64,000 nt of DNA. Source: Mesostigma viride. Lineage: Eukaryota > Streptophyta > Mesostigmatophyceae > Mesostigmatales > Mesostigmataceae. Position 1 is the first letter of the stretch. Each line of letters opens with the position of its first letter. The stretch covers positions 59,856-123,855 of the forward strand of contig RPFO01000624.1 in the NCBI GenBank assembly GCA_009746045.1. The letters run 5' to 3'. Below, in pieces: positions 1 through 11,281 of the stretch. Under the pieces are notes generated by a model, which was not told the origin of the DNA, did not search any database, and was given only the letters and a program-made list of their open reading frames with translations. A program made the translations under genes and the position numbers.

Positions 1-853
1 TCAGACCAGCCTCCAACAGGCCAATAAGTATGGTCTTCAGCTCTGCCATCTCTGCAGGGCCCATCCTGTACATAGGCACAAAAGGAGGACGAGCACCCTC
101 TACCAACTTGATGACATGTGTGATGGGTCCCTCAGGAGGATACTGGGGCATCTTGTCCTCAAAGATGGCTCCATACCTGTCCAACAAGGCATCATGCTGC
201 TGTTGTTGCTCAGTGGTGACAGTAGAACTGACAGCATTGACAGAATGACCACTAGCAGACTCAGGTTCATTAGGCACCAAATGCAGGAAAAAGATGTGTT
301 CCACTGGATAGGTGGCCAAATAAGACAGAGTATGCTTGGCAGACCACACATGCTTCAGTAGGGCAGCCCGTTTCTCCTCCAAAGTCGGCTCTTGATCCAC
401 CCCTTTCGCACCTGCTTCCCCTCCCTTGCCATCATTGACAGCTGTCTGTGTGGAACAGCACTCAGTGGCTGTTCTTCTCCCCCCTGGCAACACACAGGTA
501 GCATCCCACACTGTCCCATCCTTGAACTGGACCACCCTGTCAGGCCAAGAAATAGCAGGATTGGTGTCAGACAACCATGGGATCCCCAAAATCACATCTG
601 CTGCCGTGAGGGGAATGACATCTGCTGTCACTTCCAAAGTCTGGGATGAACAAACTTGGAAGATGAGCTGCACATAGCCAGGTGAGCAGCTTCTCCTGCC
701 ATCAGAATACTGCACCATGACAGGTGTGGGGTGGGCCAACACAGGCAACTTCAACTCCTGCACCAAGGATGCAGCAATATAATTACTGCCAGCACCAGAA
801 TCAATCATAAACAAGCAAGCTGGCTGAGCCAAGGGACTGGCACGTTGAGGAGC
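1..853 (-). pseudogene. pol: pol fragment: aspartic protease and start of reverse transcriptase
   Basis: A single minus-strand frame runs from about 853 to the window edge. It contains the retroviral-type protease active site FMIDSGAGSNYIA (about 815-776) and, 240 residues later, the conserved beginning of a Ty3/gypsy RT (PPFVPMYRMGPAEMAELK, at about 90-35). The protease would cut the polyprotein and the RT would copy the element RNA in cytoplasmic particles. A TAG at 854-856, 17 codons upstream of the DSGAG site, separates it from gag, so expression would need readthrough or the copy is broken. The RT palm with the YxDD site is outside the window. Confidence 0.8.
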
Positions 854-1074
854 CTAGCCTGAAACTTGAGTAAGTGACCTGGTACAGGAGGACCCACAGG
901 GACAGCAGGGTCAGAAGCACCCACAGTGTTCACTGGCCTAACGTCAACAGCAGGCAGGTCAGACCTGGCCATGACAGAAGGATGACCTGGGGACCCAACT
1001 AGTTTTTTGACTCAGGTGGGTCTGGGAGTGCTCCACTGCCCGATGGTGGAAGCTGCTCAGGTGGTGCTGGAGGC

Positions 1075-2745
1075 TCATCCTCGTCCCCCCTCCTCCTCAT
1101 CTGCCAGCAGCTGCATGAGAGCGTTCACCATCCTACGCTTATCCTGTCTGCTGAAGGGCCGAGCGCGGGACTGGAACCTCCCAGAGGGCTGGAAGTTGGG
1201 CTGGAACCCTGGCTGCATCCGGTGATCGCCAGCAGGAACGCCAGGAGGTAGGCTGGGTGGCCTGGGAGATGGCAGGGCGCCAAAAGGTCCTCTCGTGGCA
1301 GGGGGAAACTGGTCCCGTCTAGGGCAGTCCCGTGCAAAGTGACCTGGCTGGTTGCAGATAAAACAGTTACCCTGGGTGGGATCCAAGGCATTGAGCTCCC
1401 CAGGAGGTCATCCAGCTGGTTCAGGGACTTCTTGATGGGTGGCACTGGCGTGGCCACAGGCTCCCACTTGACAGAAAAAGCAGGCACACGACAGAGGGTG
1501 AGCACATAAGACAACACCTTGTCCCATTGCCAGTCCACGTAGTCGAACTGGGAGAAGTGCTTGTCCACATCCAGTCGCACGTGTGGAGCCATGCCATGCA
1601 GTAGTCTGTGAAGCGCCTCTGCGTCAGAGCATTGGGGAATCTTGGCTCTAAGGTTGGTGAATTGCTCCACGAACTGTGGCAGCGTCAAACCAGCCTGCGT
1701 ACAGTTAGCCAGTGCGTCCCGATCCATGCGAAGCTGATCCTGGGGTAACAGAAACCGGCGAAAGCCCAATAGGAGAGAGGGGAGGTCGGTACACGCACGT
1801 CCAGCCACAGAACGCAAAAACTCATCAAAACGGTCGCTGGCACTGTCGCTCATCCGCTGCCTAACCATTCTCTTCTGGATGTCCATCGTGAGACGTTCCT
1901 CTGCCTTGGGCCCGTAGTTGGCGAAGTGGATAGCGAAGACATCCTGAAACTTGGTGGAGAAATGGTCGAAGCTGCGATGGGTAAGGTTGGTCAGCGATAG
2001 CTTGTCTACCGACTCCACCTTGGGAAAAGGAACAGTACGAGGATACAAAGACGTGAGCTCCATCACTGGGGCGTGTGGTGCATTCTGACTCTCCGGCATT
2101 GTCGCAGCCACCGAGAGCCGTGGAGGCTCATGCCCCTGTGCATCTGTCCCTTCATCAACAAAAGGAGCGTCAACCGCATATACCCTTCGTGTACCCAGTG
2201 TTGGAGACGGTTGATCCACGAAAACAGACTCTCCATCGCCCGCCTGCCCTTGCGACTCAAGTTGCTGCACACGCGCAATAGTCCTACCCACACTCTTCTC
2301 CAGCGCTTCCGCCACACTTCTAGCTCTCGCAGCTTCCTCACGTTCATGTTGTAATCGAATTTTCTCCGCTGTCAGCTCGTCAGCCGCTAGCCGAGTGCCG
2401 TCTCGCCCCGGCACCGTGTTGTAGCCAAAACGAATAGCCGAACCGTATTCGGGTGCTGGCGAACGCGTGTCCTCCACGTTGGAGAACCGTGGTCCACCTC
2501 TACCAGCCACGCAGGGAGGGCTCGCCTGGTTGCACACCGAGGGGCAAGATGGAGAACTTTGGGCCGACCGACAGCGAATATCTGCGGGAAGCAGACATTA
2601 AGGTGGTATCTCCAAATAGTTGACGTCTGGGAGTAGATGATGAAACCCTTTCATCACCGGTCGTCCGTTGAGCTGCTAAAGATGTGGTTGCATCTTCAAC
2701 TCTCTTACTTGATAACGGTGGTTGTGTCTCCGGGTTACTCATCAC
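1075..2745 (-). pseudogene. gag: gag polyprotein, frameshifted
   Basis: Three minus-strand pieces make one gag. An N-terminal piece starts at ATG 2745 (MSNPETQPPLSSKR). A long central capsid-like piece runs in another frame from about 2537 to 1390, with a charged coiled stretch rich in Glu/Arg (ELTAEKIRLQHEREEAARAR). A C-terminal piece (1386-1075) carries the CCHC zinc knuckle CFICNQPGHFARDCP, which binds the element RNA. Frames change near 2530 and near 1385; the second change sits in a G run (plus-strand CCCC) and looks like a one-base loss. Gag would form the cytoplasmic particle. Assignment rests on the knuckle and its position between LTR and protease. Confidence 0.8.
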
Positions 2746-2948
2746 TCCATGGGTCGCGCATGCCGGACTGGGGAACGTTAGAGACTTGTGAGCTCAAAGC
2801 AGCTCTCAGAGCAAGACTGTCACATAAGGATGAGTCACACTCTAAAAACTGTCCGAACACACAGCATAACGTACCCTCTCTGGGTCGGCAAGAATTCCAT
2901 TGTTAACCGTGAACTAATACTATCAAGACAACCAACACCTAGGTAGAA

Positions 2949-2960
2949 ACCTCCGATACC
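2949..2960 (-). other. Primer-binding site, initiator tRNA-Met type
   Basis: Just inside the LTR the minus strand reads TGGTATCGGAGG, close to the TGGTATCAGAGC complement of the 3' end of initiator tRNA-Met used by most plant and algal LTR elements. It fixes the LTR inner edge and the orientation of the element. Confidence 0.75.
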
Positions 2961-2962
2961 AA

Positions 2963-3657
2963 TGTAACGACTAAAAATGTTGTGTTTGCAACAGCCTCAG
3001 TATCAACATTGGTGAAAAGATCTTTATACCTGGGTTGGAGTCGCGACAGATAACTTCACGTCCAGAGAAGCAATGAAGATGGATCTTCAACAGTTAAGGG
3101 AATGAGTCCCCACCCTTGTTAGACACAACAGACAAGTTATATCCAAGTCGACTATCTGTTGAAGTTATAGTTGACTTTTAGCAAGGGTTGTTTGATTGAT
3201 GAAACAAGGAAACCCTTGAATTACACCATAGCTTTAGCTCTCACGTACGCACACATGCACGCCACGCAACAGGATAAAAGTCATCGTGCACGCAGAGTCG
3301 GCTCAACCCTAACCCGGAAGGACCAATCAAAAGTGAGGATCACTCAAGATAAGATCTTAGCCTCCGAATCCTCAACACAACACAAAGCCAGCACATACGA
3401 ATCTCCATGACCTGGAACCAGATCCACCAGGTACAACGGTATTAAGGAGAATCTATGACTGACTGAACAAAACCATGCAAAGTACCCTACGTGGATCAGG
3501 CCACGACCAATGAGGGTAGAACAATAAATTCCACAGATCTCAGCAGGCCCAATATCCAATAGACGTCAAGCCTCCTAACTTCTCAAATAATTGTCCTCAA
3601 GAACTCATAATAAGATCAACAGTAGGAAAACTTTGGATGTAAAATTTGGTTGTTACA
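2963..3657 (-). repeat. 5' LTR of the gypsy element (695 bp)
   Basis: Ends are TGTAAC...GTTACA, a perfect 6-bp inverted terminus. It is the reverse complement of the solo LTR at 30649-31347 over its whole length, which defines both borders. The primer-binding site follows directly at its left side. Confidence 0.9.
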
Positions 3658-3994
3658 GGTATTTACAAATATATGCATTTAAATTTTCTTTAAACTAACC
3701 AAAATTGGCAACAAGGAGTTTGCATTTAAAACAAAATTTGGTTTAACTGCATTTAAATTTTCTTTTATTCACAACACGGATCCTCGCAAAATACATTTAA
3801 ATATTTTTCTATCTTGTAAGCGCCCGTGTAAATATATTTAAATATTTTTGCGCCACTCGGGATCGTCAGCAAATGTATTTAAATACTTTTGCTGGGTCCG
3901 GCAACCCTTTGCAAATGTATTTAGAGGTATAAATACTCAGTATTTATAAATCTTTCTATTTTAAATCCATAAATATGCATATTTATATTTATCC
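3658..3994. repeat. AT-rich spacer with recurrent ATTTAAATA blocks
   Basis: No gene seen. The motif CATTTAAAT followed by a short T or A run recurs about every 40-60 bases, which looks like a degenerate tandem array next to the LTR. Confidence 0.5.
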
Positions 3995-4125
3995 GGCCTG
4001 TGCACCCTACCCTTGCAGGAAATAGCCTAGAATGTATTAAAAGCCATATGCCCCTTCTCAGGGATTGTGCTGCATGTACTCCCAACGGAGATATGCTACA
4101 CGGTTTAATTTAATTTAATGTAATG
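3995..4125 (+). repeat. LINE 3' module (plus orientation)
   Basis: Contains the shared block CCCTTGCAGG, AGAATGTAT, CATATGCCCCTTCTC and CTCCCAACGGAG, ending in a TTTAA-type tail. The same block ends the ORF1 units at 7110, 9304 and 32960. Here it is detached from any ORF1, as in a 5'-truncated insertion. Confidence 0.65.
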
Positions 4126-4365
4126 GAAATGTGTAGCCTTGTGCATTGAAATTACCGCTGGCTTACGTGCAGAGTGACTAGATGACCTAGATGGACGTGG
4201 GTCCGGAAACAGCTCGCTTGATCAGGGCGTGTGTTTCGAGCCTAACTGGCCGGGAGACTGTGTCTAGTGGCGGAGCACCATTGCTGCAATCGCTCTCCCA
4301 CCATTTACGAGGAAATACCCGCAAATGGAAAACCACTGAAAAGGTCTAGCTAGTCAGTCATTACT

Positions 4366-4815
4366 TTAGCCATGCCATGTTTCCAAACGTCCAAGAACTG
4401 CACACGGTGCAGAGGCTAAAATCCGGAGCCGGGCAGCACTTTCAAATGTGCGGCGGGAACCAAAAGCCTGCGTATGCCAGAAGACATCGTGTTGCTGCAG
4501 CGATGCGACGGTGTGGACAACGAATCCAGTGCCAAGCTCGGAACGTCCGCAAATGAGATCTGGCATCATCGGGCTCAGATGTGCGGAGATACTACGCGAT
4601 CCAGCCAGTCCACGACCTGTTTGTAGAGCTTGTGCCAAGAAGGCCCAAGGGGCAGCACCGAACATGAGATGTGGGCGACGTTGCAAAAGACACCGGACTC
4701 GACAGAGCATAATGTCTTGGTCATAGTCTTTGACCGGCAAACGATGCAAGAGTTCAACAATTAGAGTCGTGATGAAATCGACACGATAAGAACAAAGACG
4801 GGAAAAACGATGCAA
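4366..4815 (-). CDS. Unrecognised 149-codon open frame
   Basis: An open frame starting with ATG at 4815 lies between two oppositely oriented LINE 3' modules. It has a hydrophobic run (VDFITTLIVELLHRLP) and is Cys/Arg rich, with no family I recognise. It may be a remnant of host or transposon sequence caught between insertions, or chance. There is no flanking evidence of expression. Confidence 0.2.
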   Translation of the reverse strand: MHRFSRLCSYRVDFITTLIVELLHRLPVKDYDQDIMLCRVRCLLQRRPHLMFGAAPWAFLAQALQTGRGLAGSRSISAHLSPMMPDLICGRSELGTGFVVHTVASLQQHDVFWHTQAFGSRRTFESAARLRILASAPCAVLGRLETWHG

Positions 4816-4888
4816 CTGACTCAGAACAACACCATATTTTGCTGTGTGGGAAAGGAGACTGAATATCGGGAATTAAGACAACTATTAA

Positions 4889-5110
4889 TAATTAATTAAT
4901 GAATTAATTAGGAACATAACTCGTTGGGAGTACATGTAGCACATATCCCTGAGAAGGGGCATACGGCTTACATTCTGGGCTATACTTCCTGCTGGGTGTG
5001 CAACTACACCTTGCTCTAGGTGCACCAAGTGCACCTGCACCACCATGATGTATCAGAGCTCCGGGGCCTGGCATGGCGAGGTGGAAGATCATCATGGCTA
5101 TGCAAAAGCT
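4889..5110 (-). repeat. LINE 3' module (minus orientation)
   Basis: Reverse complement of the common 3' module, starting with a TTAAT-type tail near 4890 and running into GTGCACCTGCACCACCATG-type sequence. It abuts the 5' end of ORF1 unit A at 5111, so the unit is headed by an inverted 3' tail. Confidence 0.6.
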
Positions 5111-7110
5111 GGTAGCCATGGCTGACAGCGGAGCTCATAACTTTCACGTTTGAGCACCGAATTTAGCCGTGAATATCACTATCGCTTCGTCTTTCTAAGA
5201 CGCACATGCTGATATAATTTTCCGAATCTATTACGCAATATATGACGAGCAAACGCCCCCCGACGGCAACGCAGTTTGGCGGATGCGCTCAGGCTGCCAT
5301 GAAAATCCGTCTGCAGCTCAGGCTGCAGCTTCGCCCTCAGGTCCGGCAGGCAGGTGACACTAGTCGTGCACTGGTGCATGGTCGCCCAGCAACCTCCCGG
5401 GCTCACTGCCTCGCCATCAGCATCGCCTGACCCTAAAGGCGCCCGACAAATAGGAGGGTCTTCACGCCCCTCAGAACCGCGCGTTCGGCCCCGGCCTTTC
5501 CAGGTCGATGATTACGACTGGAACAACATGTCTCCGACCGATGCTATGACATGCATCTTCTTCGGGGACTACGCTTCGCTTTACGACCTGTGCCTCCATC
5601 TGCACGACAACAATCGCCTCCTCACCCCGAACGGCAGCCGCTGGGTTAACATCCACCTGCTTTTCGGGACCACCCGCCCCGAACTCCAGCATACCATTCT
5701 CAATTCCCTCCTCCAGCGCTCCGATGGCGAGATCTGGGCTCCATCCATCTCCGCCCCCACACTCCGTTCCATCCTGACGGAAGCCTTCCAGCAGCACGTG
5801 ACCCCCCTTGCTGCCGACATCTCAGCACTGGGCGGCACGATAGCTGCTGAGCTTCCTCACCTTTCCACCACCGTCGCCTGAGTCTACCTCCACTGCCGTT
5901 TCCGCCTCCACCGCCGACATCAAAGCCCAGCTCCTCGACCTCGACCAACGCCTTCAAGCCACCGCCACCGCCCTTGAGTGCTTGCATGACACCGCCGGCC
6001 TCACCGCCCAGGCGGTGCAGGAAATCGCTGCCCAGCCGGCACCTGCTGGCCCGGCCAGTGATGTTCCCTCCACCTCAGGGTGGACTTGCTTAAGCATCAT
6101 ACCACCTCCACCACCTCCACCATCGCGGCACAACTCAAGCAACAAGCCCTCGACCTTCGCGAGGAGGCCGAGATCGACAAGCGCAGCCACAATGTCATCG
6201 TCAAGCACCTCGACCAGCCGGCAGGTGAGACCCCGACGAGCCTTCTCACGGCACTTAAGCGCGACATTCTTGCCCCCATCCATGCAACTCACTGGTGAGC
6301 TGGACATGTCGGCTGTCCGCCTCATGGTCCCCCGCGCGCGGGGTAAGGCTGGCCCGGCACCTGTGCTTCTCACCAGCTTTAAGTACATGGGGGACAAGCT
6401 GGCATTCCTTAAATGCCGCAAGAAGCTCTCGGAGACTCGCGTGATTCACGCTGGACGACGACTTGACCTTGGCCCAGCAACAGCGGCGACGCGAGCTATG
6501 GCCGACCTACCTTCAGCTCCGGCAGCGCGCAGGGGGTCCGAAGCCGGTGTACTGGAGGGGGGCGGTCATCCACGTTGACCAGAAGCCCTGGGAGGCCCCC
6601 CCTGCCATGCACCTCAGACTAGGGAACCTATACCAGTAGTGTAGATTAGTCAGGCTTAGCCTAGCATGTGGCCCACGCGCATGTGCGCCCATTATAATGG
6701 CCCCCATGGATGATGCCTTCAGTATTTAGCTACGCCATGCCTACAATGGGACCTCCCATGGATGCTGCAGTCAGCATTTAGCCATGCTATGCCTAAGGAG
6801 GGAGCTACTCTCTGCTGAGATGCCATGTGTTTACCAGCTATAGCCTAGCCACATACCTTCCACCCCATATGTCATGCAGGCCTGCTAGGCCCTCTCCTCA
6901 AGCCGCCTTGTGTGCCTGTGCTTGTTTATAGGAGGCATGAACCATCATGGCGGTGCAGGTGCTCCTTGTGCACCCAGAGCAGGTGATAGTAGTACATCCT
7001 ACACCTGCAGGTTGTCGCCCTGATTATATTACAAACCCATAGATGCCCCTTTCTCAGGGCTATGTGTTACATATGCTCCCCACGGAGCTATGATTTTAAT
7101 TAATTAATTA
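5111..7110 (+). mobile_element. Non-LTR element, ORF1 unit A
   Basis: Begins with GGTAGCCATGGCTGAC, the same 5' start as unit B at 7303, and ends in the shared 3' module with a TTAA-type tail. It carries one ORF1 and no ORF2, so it is either non-autonomous or a deleted LINE. The ORF1 is interrupted; see the pseudogene entry. Confidence 0.7.
5242..6590 (+). pseudogene. L1-like ORF1, unit A (frameshifted)
   Basis: Starts at ATG 5242 (MTSKRPPTATQFGG), the same start as unit B. Frames change near 5400, 5880, 6300 and 6430. Recognisable blocks in order: a Pro/Ala-rich N-terminus with SPSASPDPK, the segment FQQHVTPLAADISALGG, a coiled-coil-like stretch (QALDLREEAEIDKRSHNVIVK), an RRM-like core with RLMVPRARGKAGPAP, and a C-terminal block near LDDDLTLAQQQRRREL. 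This coiled coil, RRM and CTD order is that of L1-type ORF1p, an RNA-binding chaperone of the retrotransposition particle. It is non-functional as it stands. Confidence 0.7.
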
Positions 7111-7302
7111 ATGCAAAAGCTAGGGCATGGCTTCTCAGCAGAGAGTGACTCTCTGCAAAGGCAGAGCTTGGCTAAATTCTTAATGCAGCATCCATGGGGA
7201 GTCCCATTATAGGCATAGCTGGGCTAAATTCTTAAGGCATCCATGGGGGGGCCGCCGCATTATGGGCGCACATGCGTACGAGCCACGAGCCACGAGCCAC
7301 GA
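7111..7302 (-). repeat. Inverted LINE 3' module and GAGCCAC repeats
   Basis: Reverse complement of the 3' UTR segment at about 6690-6840 (shared CTCAGCAGAGAGTGACTC, GCATCCATGGGG). It directly follows the AT tail of unit A, giving a tail-to-tail junction. It ends in three 7-bp copies of CGAGCCA at about 7279-7302 just before unit B. Confidence 0.6.
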
Positions 7303-9304
7303 GGTAGCCATGGCTGACGGCGGAGCTCAGAACTTTCGCGTCTGAGCCCCAAATTCCGTCAGATCACTTGCAACCGATGCATCTTTTCTAGGCGCATCTG
7401 CTACTATAAACGGTTACAGAGCTGTAACGCAGTATTGTGACCAGCCTGCAGCTATTACGCGAACTGCTATTTAATGACGAGCAAACGCACAACAACGCAA
7501 CGCAGCCTGGCGAATGCGTTAGGCAATGAAAATACGCATGCAGCTTCGGCTGCAGCTTCGCCCACCGGCCCAGATGGCAACGGTGACACTAGTCGTGCGC
7601 TGGTGCTCGCCCAGCCTCCCGGGCTCGCCTCGCCCTCTGCATCGCCTGAACCTAAGCGCAGTCGCTCTGCTGAGCCGCCCTGGGAAGAGACCTCCTTTGA
7701 CGTCAACAGCTCCGGCTTCTGGCAACGCAGCCCCAGTTGGTTCATGGAAGACGTGTTTTACGGCAATCACGCCTCGCTTCTAGCCCTGTGCGTGTACCTC
7801 ACGTCCCACAACCGTGGCCGCTGGCCTGGTGACGGCACGCTTGTCGACCCCGCCGAGGCTCTCCCAATCCTTCACCGCATGAGTCGCCCCAAGCTCCAAC
7901 GCTTCGCCCTCTGCTCCCTTGTTGGACGCTCCGAAGCCGCGATCTGGGCTTCCCAGCCGCCCTCCCCCACCTTCCCCACCGAAGCCACCATCCGCACCCT
8001 CCTCAAGGAAGCTTTCGAGCAGCACGTGACCCCTCTTGCCGCAGATGTGGCGGCAATTGGCGGCACGCTGGCTGCTGAGCTTCCCACCATCCCCACCGCC
8101 ATGCACCGCCACCCTCCTCGCCTCCACCCCCCCCCCCCTCCGCCTCCACCGACTCCATCACCGCCCAGCTCCGCGACATCGACCAGCGCCTCAAGGATAA
8201 TGCAATCGCTATCGAGGTCTTGCAGAACACAGCAGGCCTCACCGCCCAGGCAGTGAAGGACATTGCCGCCAAGCCAGCCCCGGCTGGCCTGGCCGGCGAT
8301 GCTCCTCCCATCACGACCTGGGCGGACATGCTTAAGCAACATACCACCTCCACCACCTCCGCCGTCGCAGCCCAGCTCCAGCGGCAGACGCTTGACCTCC
8401 GCGAGGAGGCCGAGCTCGCCAAGCGCAGCCTCAACGCCATACTCAAGAACTTCGACATGGAAGAAGGTGAGAATTCCGAGAAGCTTGCACGTGCGTACGT
8501 TTGAGAGCAAAATCCTTGCACGCATGGGCCTTCTTGGTGAGATCAAGCTGACCGCCCACCGCCTCCCCCGTGCGCGGGGTAAGGCAGGGGCGCCTCCGCT
8601 TCTTCTCATCTTTGATAGCCCAGCGGACAAGATTTCGTTCCTCAGACGCCGCAAGCGGCTCGAGAATACTCACTTCACCGTGGACGACGACTTGACCCTG
8701 GCACAGCAACAACGGCGACGGGAGCTATGGCCGACCTACCTCCAGCTCCGGCAGACCAAGGCGGGCCAGCCGGTGTACTGGAAGGGGGCGGCCATCTACG
8801 TCGGCCACAAGCCCTGGCAAGCGACCCCCTCGACCACCGCGGCCCCAGCAACTCCAGCCCCAGCCTAGGGGAATACAGCAGTAGTGTAGACTAGTTAGAC
8901 AGTGGCCATGTACATGCCCGCCTACTACAGGCACTATACCAGCTTAGGCCTAGCCTTTTTAGTCATGTACATGTGTGCCTATGATGAGCCACCCTCCAGA
9001 TGATACCTAGCTTTATTTAATTATGCCGTGCCCATGCAGGGGGTCACTCCCTGCTGAGAAGCCCTGCCCTAGCTTTTGTATAGCTGTGCTGATCTTCCCC
9101 ACCTATGACAGGCTCCCCTTAGCTGGGTGTTGCCTGAAACTCTGGGTGGTGCAGGTGCCCTAGTGCACCTCGAGCAAGTGTTGTTTACATTCCCACCCTT
9201 GCAGGAAGTAGCTTAGAATGTATGATAGGCCATATGCCCCTTCTCTGGGCTATGTGCTACATATACTCCCAACGGAGTTATGTTACAATTCAATTCAATT
9301 CAAT
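7303..9304 (+). mobile_element. Non-LTR element, ORF1 unit B (best preserved)
   Basis: Has a 170-bp leader, ORF1, and a 3' UTR of about 430 bp ending in the common module with an AATTC repeat tail at about 9285-9304. The leader aligns with that of unit A. No ORF2 is present. Confidence 0.7.
7474..8868 (+). pseudogene. L1-like ORF1, unit B (two frameshifts)
   Basis: ATG at 7474 opens MTSKRTTTQRSLANALGNEN and stays open to about 8220. The frame then changes at a C-run near 8130-8220 and again near 8500, reaching the stop at 8868. Domains in order: Ser/Pro-rich N-terminus; a helical segment ending FEQHVTPLAADVAAIGGTLA; a poly-Pro linker; a coiled coil (QRQTLDLREEAELAKRSLN); an RRM-like region (RLPRARGKAGAPPLLLIF, then a FLRRRKRLEN segment); and a CTD (DDDLTLAQQQRRRELWPTYL then PVYWKGAAIYVG). 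The last two blocks match the known pattern of L1 ORF1p, which coats LINE RNA. In unit C the C-terminal half is a single open frame, supporting the reading. Confidence 0.75.
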
Positions 9305-9595
9305 GCGCGTAGGCCACGTGCTAGGCTAAGCCTGACTAATCTACACTTCTGTTATACATTCCCTAGACTGAGGTTGCTGGGGTGGCAGAGGGCGCCTGCC
9401 AGGGCTTGTGGTCGACGTGGATGACTGCCCCCCTCCAGTATACCGGTTTCCCCCCCGCGCTCCGCCGGAGCTGAAGGTACTTAGGTCGGCCATAACTCGC
9501 GTCGCCGTTGTTGCTGGGCCAGGGTCAAGTCATCGTCCAGCGTGTAGGAAGTCCTCGAGACCTTCTTGCGGCATTTAAGAAACTACATATGCAAG
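9305..9595 (-). repeat. ORF1 C-terminal fragment, minus strand
   Basis: Reverse complement of the ORF1 CTD and the start of the 3' UTR (TAGACTGAGG, GGGCTTGTGGTCGACGTGGA, GGTCATCGTCCAG-like blocks). It lies directly after the tail of unit B in opposite orientation. About 9596-9654 is AT-rich filler. Confidence 0.6.
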
Positions 9596-9654
9596 GTTCC
9601 AATATACAACTCTTATTAACGCAATTTAATTTAATATAATATATGTACGCAAGG

Positions 9655-11281
9655 CATTGAATTGAATTGAATTGAATTGTAACATAACTCCGTTGGGAGT
9701 ATATGTAGCACATAGCCCTTGAGAGGGGGCATATGGCCTATCATACATCCTAAGCTACTTCCTGCAAGGGTGGGGATGTAAAGGACCCTTGCTCTAGGTG
9801 CACCAGGGCACTTGCATCCCCATGATCTTCAAGCTATGCCCAGCGAAGGGGGAGCCTGTCATGGGGGGGAAGATCAGCAGAGCTATACAAAAAGGCTAGG
9901 GCATGGCGTCTCAGCAGAGAGTTACTCCCTGCATGGGCACAACATAGCTAAATAAAGCTAGGCATCATCTGGAGTGTGGCACATCATAGGCACACATGTA
10001 CATGATTAAATAAAGCGTGTGGCTTAGCTAGGATAGTGCCTCTAGGAGGCGTACATGTACATGGCCACGGTCTATCTATTCTACACTACTACTGCTGTAT
10101 TCCCCTAAGCTGGGGCGTCTGGAGTCGTTGGGGCCGCGGGGGTCGCCTGCCAGGGCTTGTGGCCGACGTAGATGGCCGCCCCCTTCCAGTACACCGGCTG
10201 CCCCGCCTTGGTCTTCCGGAGCTGGAGGTAGGTGGGCCATAGCTCCCGTCGCCGTTGTTGCTGCGCCAGGGTCAAGTCGTCGTCAAGGGTGAAGAGAGTC
10301 TTCTCGAGCCGCTTGCGGCGTCGGAGAAAAGAAATCTTGTCCGCCGGGGTCTTAAAGGTGAGAAGGAGCGGGGGCGGCCCTGCCTTACCCCGCGCGCGGG
10401 GAAGGCGGTGGGCGACCAGGTCGATCTCACCAGTAAGGCCCATGCGACTAAGAATTTCTCTCTCAAACGCACGTGCAAGCTTCTCGGAATTCTCACCTTC
10501 CTCCATGTCGAGGTTCTTGACAATGACGTTAAGGCTGCGCTTGGCAAGCTCGGCCTCCTCGCGGAGGTCAAGCGTCTGCCGCTGGAGCTGGGCTGCGACG
10601 GCGGAGGTGGTGGAGGTGGTGTGCTGCTTAAGCATGTCCGCCCAGGTCGTGATGGGAGGAGCATCGCCGGCCAGGCCAGCAGAGGTTGGCTTGGCGGCAA
10701 TGTCCTTCACCGCCTGGGCGGTGAGGCCCGCGGTGTTCTGCAGGACCTCGATAGCGATGGCATTATCCTTAAGACGTTGGTCAATGTCGCGGAGCTGGGC
10801 GGTGATGGAGTCGGTGGAGGCGGAGGGGGGGGGGTGGAGGCGAGGAGGGTGGCGGTGGCGGTGGGGATGGTGGGGAGCTCAGCAGCCAGCGTGCGACCCA
10901 CAGCTGCCACATCTGCAGCTAGGGGCGTCACGTGCTGTGAGATGGTTTCTTGGAGGTGGAGGAGGAAGGTGGATTCGGTCAAGGGGGAGGGGGTCCAGAG
11001 GTCCGTGACAGAGCGGTCAAGGATGGAAAAGAGGGCGGCGAGCTGAAGACGGGGGCGAGACCAGCGGGCCAGGTTCTCAGGTCGGTGAGTAAACCGGCCG
11101 TCAGGTCCAGGGCGGAGGCGGTAATGGCTGTGAAGGCGCTGGCACAGGCATTCCTGTCCTGTAATTCCTGCAAGTCAGGCCTGCCGCCAAGTAACGCTTG
11201 CACGCATGCAGGCATCACTTCTTTGTTGCATGGCTCAGTTGGGCGGGGGGCCCGCATGCAAAGCGCCACCCTCTCACACAC
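9655..11281 (-). mobile_element. Non-LTR element, ORF1 unit C
   Basis: Minus-strand copy: tail of TTGAA repeats at about 9658-9680, 3' module to about 10100, ORF1 from about 11281 down to 10105. The 3' UTR is colinear with that of unit B. Confidence 0.7.
10105..11281 (-). pseudogene. L1-like ORF1, unit C (C-terminal half intact)
   Basis: The segment 10710-10105 is one open frame of 201 codons. It covers ADMLKQHTTSTTSAVAAQLQ, a coiled coil (RQTLDLREEAELAKRSLNV), the RRM-like core (EIDLVAHRLPRARGKAGPPP, then FLRRRKRLEKTLF) and the CTD (DDDLTLAQQQRRREL, VYWKGAAIYVGHKPW). The N-terminal part (10982-10707: SQHVTPLAADVAAVGRTLAA) is in a different frame across a poly-Pro/C-rich stretch. Residues further upstream (11281-10979) differ from units A and B. 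L1 ORF1p-like RNA-binding function is inferred from domain order. Confidence 0.75.

Larger units (their letters stand above)
1..3657 (-). mobile_element. Ty3/gypsy-type LTR retrotransposon, right part
   Basis: Read on the minus strand this is a 5' LTR, a primer-binding site, gag with a CCHC knuckle, an aspartic protease and the first residues of reverse transcriptase; the rest of pol and the 3' LTR lie left of the window. Protease before RT, with the RT entry motif YRMGPAEMAELK, is typical of Ty3/gypsy pol. The gag and pol frames do not connect without frameshifts, so this copy is probably dead. A related solo LTR lies at 30649-31347. Confidence 0.85.

Noticed and set aside
1-700. Plus-strand frames at 30-677
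   Set aside because: Antisense of the protease and RT frame, which carries recognisable motifs.
7872-8654. 260-codon minus-strand frame
   Set aside because: Antisense shadow of ORF1 unit B.
10232-11046. Plus-strand frames of 258 and 263 codons
   Set aside because: They are antisense to ORF1 unit C, whose minus-strand motifs are recognisable.
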